From positions 5,022,001 to 5,086,000 of the forward strand of contig CM082576.2 in NCBI GenBank assembly GCA_040954595.2: 64,000 nucleotides of DNA. Reading direction: 5' to 3'. Within the stretch, counting starts at the first letter, position 1; each line of letters opens with the position of its first letter. The notes below the pieces were generated by a model, which was given only the letters and a program-made list of their open reading frames with translations, had not been told where the DNA came from and did not search any database. The DNA comes from Balanoglossus misakiensis (lineage: Eukaryota > Hemichordata). A program made the position numbers and the translations under genes. Shown piece after piece: positions 62,601 through 64,000 of this stretch.

Positions 62601-64000
62601 GGCATCATGGCACTGACTACCCTCGGAGCCCCATCCTTAATGAATATTAATAAGATCTTTGCAGTCGCTGCTTTGGCGGTTCATGTCTATGTTTGCATGT
62701 ACATTTTACAATGATCATAATTCATTTTTTGTGCTTTGAGTTTCCTTGTACTTAGGTATTCCATCATTTCCTTGTGACAGACAAAGCTATGCTTGCTGTA
62801 AAGTGTAATTCAGTATTTAAATATAAATGTATTCACCCTGCATCCCGAACACCTGACTGTTGCAGACAGTCTGTACATCCTTGCAAAGTAACAGATTCAC
62901 CATTTTGGTTGGATGACTCCTGCCTTATTATTCTTCTGTCAGAAAAAAATATTATTTTTGTAATACACATGCTAATGATACAATCTCTTGACTTAAAATA
63001 TCTTGTGTATAATGATAGTTGTGTTGAAGGTGTGTACGGATGATACAGCATTCTTATCACATTGTCTGCTGCCTGACACTGCTCCCATAATCTTCCAGTG
63101 GAAGTAACTTCATCAAGTCACTCATTCACTGAAATAGATTTCCTCGTGAGAGAAACCGAGATACCGTGACTTCTCATGCCAACCGTTCATTAGGATTGCT
63201 CAAACTTGTGACACTGTAATGAAACAAGAAAATCACCCACAGCGTAAAGAGCAATATTGTCATCTCCAGAAATTGAATGTTGCCATAATTTTAATGACAT
63301 CACAGTGCGGTATCCACATACCGATAACAGTTATTGCACTCTGCTCCTGAAGACCTGGAGGAAGAAAATTCTCGTTTTGCACGTAGAGTACGTGTCACTT
63401 TGTGTCACACACCATTGAACAGGAGATGGAGGATGTTGCCGTGGCAACGGTGCTTTTATTACCAATTTCCGTGATGCTTTAGAGCCAGCACAAACGAAAT
63501 GAATACTGCAGTCAGTTGAAGTGGGTTTTGTCGGGAGGGATTTACAAATTCCAAGATAAAATCGGACTCTTCACTTGAGATATACTCTGAAAAATATTCA
63601 GTAATTATCAGCCTTACTAATTCCTCTGAGAACAGTAAAAATTCTACTTGATCACTGAATTTTGAATTCAGGTATGACAAAAAGTAATAATTTTTTTACT
63701 CTAATGATTTATTGGATTTGTCTGACAAAACTGGATTTTTTTTTTAGTTTCGAGTAATTTCTATATTGTGTTATAACAAACAGATTAATAAATTTATTTA
63801 ACATATTTCCAGAAGAAAGTAAAAAAAAAATTGAGTCATTTACTTGACCCAAATATACATTCATCAAGATTTAGTAGTCACTATGTATGACTAATTCAGA
63901 GATGATTAACATATTGTGGAAAGGTTTTCTTGAATGAGAGAATTGTTTGCAATATTAACTTGAAATGATGCACGAGAAACGTGCAGAATGAAATCAGTAG
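59635..64000 (+). other. FEZ intron 1 (runs off the window)
   Basis: No further FEZ exon is visible; I looked for the conserved W-x-A-L-T-D-N-Y block. The stretch 60300-61100 is strongly AT-rich with several homeodomain-type TAATTA cores and an open minus-strand frame (60427-60864) that has no family resemblance. The rest shows no supportable feature. Confidence 0.75.

Noticed and set aside
1-64000. CRISPR arrays, rRNA, insertion sequences with transposase, viral genes
   Set aside because: None seen. The window is eukaryotic, and the only mobile-type sequence I can support is the non-coding foldback at 40071-40211.

Overview
The window is animal nuclear DNA: A+T-rich, with long introns, GT-AG splice sites and AATAAA polyadenylation signals, and no bacterial-style operons. 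Three protein-coding genes can be reconstructed from spliced reading frames. The species cannot be named from the sequence. A nuclear receptor with two DNA-binding domains (a class described from flatworms, molluscs and a crustacean, and absent from vertebrates as far as I know) plus a Jagged-type Notch ligand suggests a bilaterian invertebrate, most likely a lophotrochozoan.

Layout. (1) 1-22603: no convincing exon. It is probably an intron of the Jagged gene, since the first recognisable Jagged exon starts mid-domain at 22604. (2) 22604-48776, plus strand: 21 exons of a Jagged/Serrate Notch ligand, running from the end of the N-terminal MNNL/C2 domain through the DSL domain, 16 EGF repeats, the VWC-like cysteine-rich region, one transmembrane helix and the cytoplasmic tail to the stop (1098 residues in the window). 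A ~3.1 kb 3' UTR follows, with a poly(A) signal at 51887. (3) 57436-52721, minus strand: a complete nine-exon nuclear receptor gene of 889 codons with two tandem zinc-finger DNA-binding domains, a very long hinge carried mostly in one exon, and a ligand-binding domain ending in an AF-2 helix. It is tail-to-tail with Jagged. (4) 59321-59634, plus strand: the first coding exon of a FEZ/UNC-76 kinesin-adaptor gene, head-to-head with the receptor gene. The rest of FEZ lies beyond the right edge.

The genes have no obvious joint pathway: a Notch ligand at the membrane, a nuclear transcription factor and an axonal transport adaptor. The observations most worth following are in the receptor gene. Its second DNA-binding domain is a symmetric phase-1 two-exon cassette whose intron positions copy those of the first domain. 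As a result, two different exon-pair skips would each give an in-frame, canonical-looking single-DBD receptor. In Jagged, exon lengths are strikingly conserved with vertebrate genes, except for one CpG-rich exon where two introns appear to be missing. Non-coding candidates include a 36-bp miRNA-like hairpin and a MITE-like foldback in Jagged introns, a cluster of nuclear-receptor half-sites, and K-box motifs in the Jagged 3' UTR.
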